Source of the DNA: Leptolyngbyaceae cyanobacterium C42_A2020_001
Lineage (GTDB): Bacteria > Cyanobacteriota > Cyanobacteriia > Leptolyngbyales > Leptolyngbyaceae
Assembly (NCBI GenBank): GCA_015272515.1
Contig: JACYLN010000003.1
Span: 1 to 33,707, forward strand
DNA length: 33,707 nt
Direction of reading: 5' to 3'
Position numbers and translations under genes: made by a program. Below the pieces are notes generated by a model. The model did no database searches. It was not told the origin of the DNA and was given only the letters and a program-made list of their open reading frames with translations. Positions 32,996 to 33,707 of the stretch are shown here, piece by piece; the first letter of the stretch is position 1; each line of letters opens with the position of its first letter.

Positions 32996-33267
32996 GGATT
33001 TTTCTTCAGACTTCGCGCTCCAAAATGATCAACGGCGCGATGTCCAATCCGAATCACCCAAGGTTGAGCATTGGGATGTCGCTCAAATAGTCGATTAGTT
33101 GCGGGCACTACATTTTCATCGACCTCAAAATTTCCAGTTTCAATATCGATCGCCACAATTTTGCCTTCATTGCCTGCTTCAATTTGCTGCCGAATGCCAG
33201 ACTCATAAAGTTCTTGCCCACGTCGTGCCAACTCTTCTTTGCTGTAACGTCGTTGACGCACTGCCAT
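32992..33267 (-). CDS. Small hypothetical protein paired with the aspartic protease
   Basis: The 91 residues begin with a basic helix (VRQRRYSKEELARRGQELY) and continue with GKIVAIDIETGNFEVDEN, ending with a basic tail. I do not recognise a named domain. It overlaps the protease-like gene by 4 bases (ATGA), and such couples occur repeatedly in cyanobacteria, sometimes described as toxin-antitoxin-like. That role is not shown by the sequence. About 140 bases upstream lies the attC-proximal ORF. Confidence 0.65.
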   Translation of the reverse strand: MAVRQRRYSKEELARRGQELYESGIRQQIEAGNEGKIVAIDIETGNFEVDENVVPATNRLFERHPNAQPWVIRIGHRAVDHFGARSLKKNP

Positions 33268-33408
33268 CGGCTTGCCCTCGATTTCAACATTACCCCTTCA
33301 TTTTATCTTTAGTAGTGGAGATGGCATTCGCTGAAGGGAAACGAGAAAAAGAGTGATTGTTTGATTGCCTGCATCAACCTACCCACTGGCGGCGATCGCA
33401 CTTAGTAA

Positions 33409-33660
33409 TCAGTTGGTGGGCAAATTAACTATTTCTTGAATACCACGTTCTCGAAGTAACTTGGTTACATTTTCTCCAACAAACGAAACGGCATCAATAC
33501 TGAAGCTGTAAATGCAGTAATGAATCTCGCTTTCATCGTCAACAAACTCTTCTGATGTAACGATGCGAAGATCATTAATCTGCCAAGTTTCCCAATTTTG
33601 TTTGTTGATCCATGTAGGATTTCTGCTTTTCCTCTCAATCTTAATACGAGGGTTAACGGC
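33409..33660 (-). CDS. Short ORF without a normal start codon, next to an attC-like site
   Basis: The frame open from 33660 to the TGA at 33409-33411 encodes about 83 residues, including NPTWINKQNWETWQIND and IVTSEEFVDDESEIHYCIYS, ending in ERGIQEIVNLPTN. It looks like real coding sequence of unknown family, but no ATG, GTG or TTG occurs near its beginning. An in-frame TGA lies just upstream at 33661-33663. It could use ATT, or be the remnant of a cassette gene whose start was lost. The frame begins inside the attC-like core. Confidence 0.4.
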   Translation of the reverse strand, partial: AVNPRIKIERKSRNPTWINKQNWETWQINDLRIVTSEEFVDDESEIHYCIYSFSIDAVSFVGENVTKLLRERGIQEIVNLPTN

Positions 33661-33707
33661 TCAAATCAGCGGCGGCAGATCACCCTGAACTCAGCACCAG
33701 CAGTTCT
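33651..33707 (-). mobile_element. Candidate right half of an integron attC site (cut by the window end)
   Basis: On the minus strand, GCCGCTGATTTGAGCC followed by GTTAACC fits the right-hand attC consensus (GCSGCT..., a TCA/TGA-rich L' box, then CGTTRRRY) with one mismatch in the R' box. In attC sites the next cassette begins within the GTT, which is where the short ORF starts. The left half would lie beyond the window, so hairpin folding cannot be tested. Confidence 0.35.

Overview
The window comes from a cyanobacterial chromosome, probably a filamentous Leptolyngbya- or Oculatella-like lineage. The evidence is the many HIP1 octamers (GCGATCGC) inside and between genes, a Cph1-type phytochrome with its Rcp1 partner, a plsX-fabH-fabD-plsC lipid cluster, and cyanobacteria-typical families (DUF4079, DUF6391, NdbB-like NDH-2, CIA30). 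No rRNA gene or CRISPR array is visible. The only tRNA is the 3' part of a tRNA-Gln(TTG) at the left edge.

Layout. 1-800: tRNA-Gln end, then a decayed ISAzo13-like transposase. 810-3504 (minus): NDH-2, a DUF427 protein and ribokinase. 3562-7429 (minus): plsX, fabH, fabD and plsC, which supply acyl-phosphate, start and feed fatty-acid synthesis, and acylate glycerol phosphate. 7645-9390 (plus): a lipoprotein with two phospholipase-D motifs fused to a C-terminal helix-hairpin-helix DNA-binding domain. 9600-11499 (minus): a short secreted DUF928-like protein and the Mg2+ transporter MgtE, with a hairpin-rich gap between them. 11832-17363 (plus): a light-signalling cluster of an Rcp1-like regulator, a Cph1-type phytochrome kinase, a second Rcp1-like regulator overlapping the kinase gene, and a REC-PAS-kinase-REC hybrid.

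17501-26181: housekeeping genes, namely ribD, purN, rsfS, yqeK, hisB, a BCP-type peroxiredoxin, a Nudix hydrolase, DUF4079, a GNAT acetyltransferase, DUF6391, DUF2470 and a lone OppC/DppC-like permease. Several convergent pairs overlap at their 3' ends. 26261-29433 (plus): an Lhr-like 'ligase-associated' DEXH helicase, translationally coupled to a ComB-like phosphatase and without the usual ligase or nuclease partners.

29688-31282 (minus) is the best candidate for an undescribed system. A RecF/OLD-like AAA ATPase gene overlaps by 4 bp a 164-aa protein with TOPRIM-like acidic motifs. The pair is AT-richer than its surroundings and lies in a 2.6-kb stretch without any HIP1 site, which suggests an acquired two-gene nuclease or defence module. 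31477-33267: an Spx/ArsC-like protein, a CIA30 protein, and a coupled pair made of a 91-residue protein and a retropepsin-like aspartic protease that carries a one-base frameshift. The right end holds a short ORF without a normal start codon, directly after what looks like the right half of an integron attC site.
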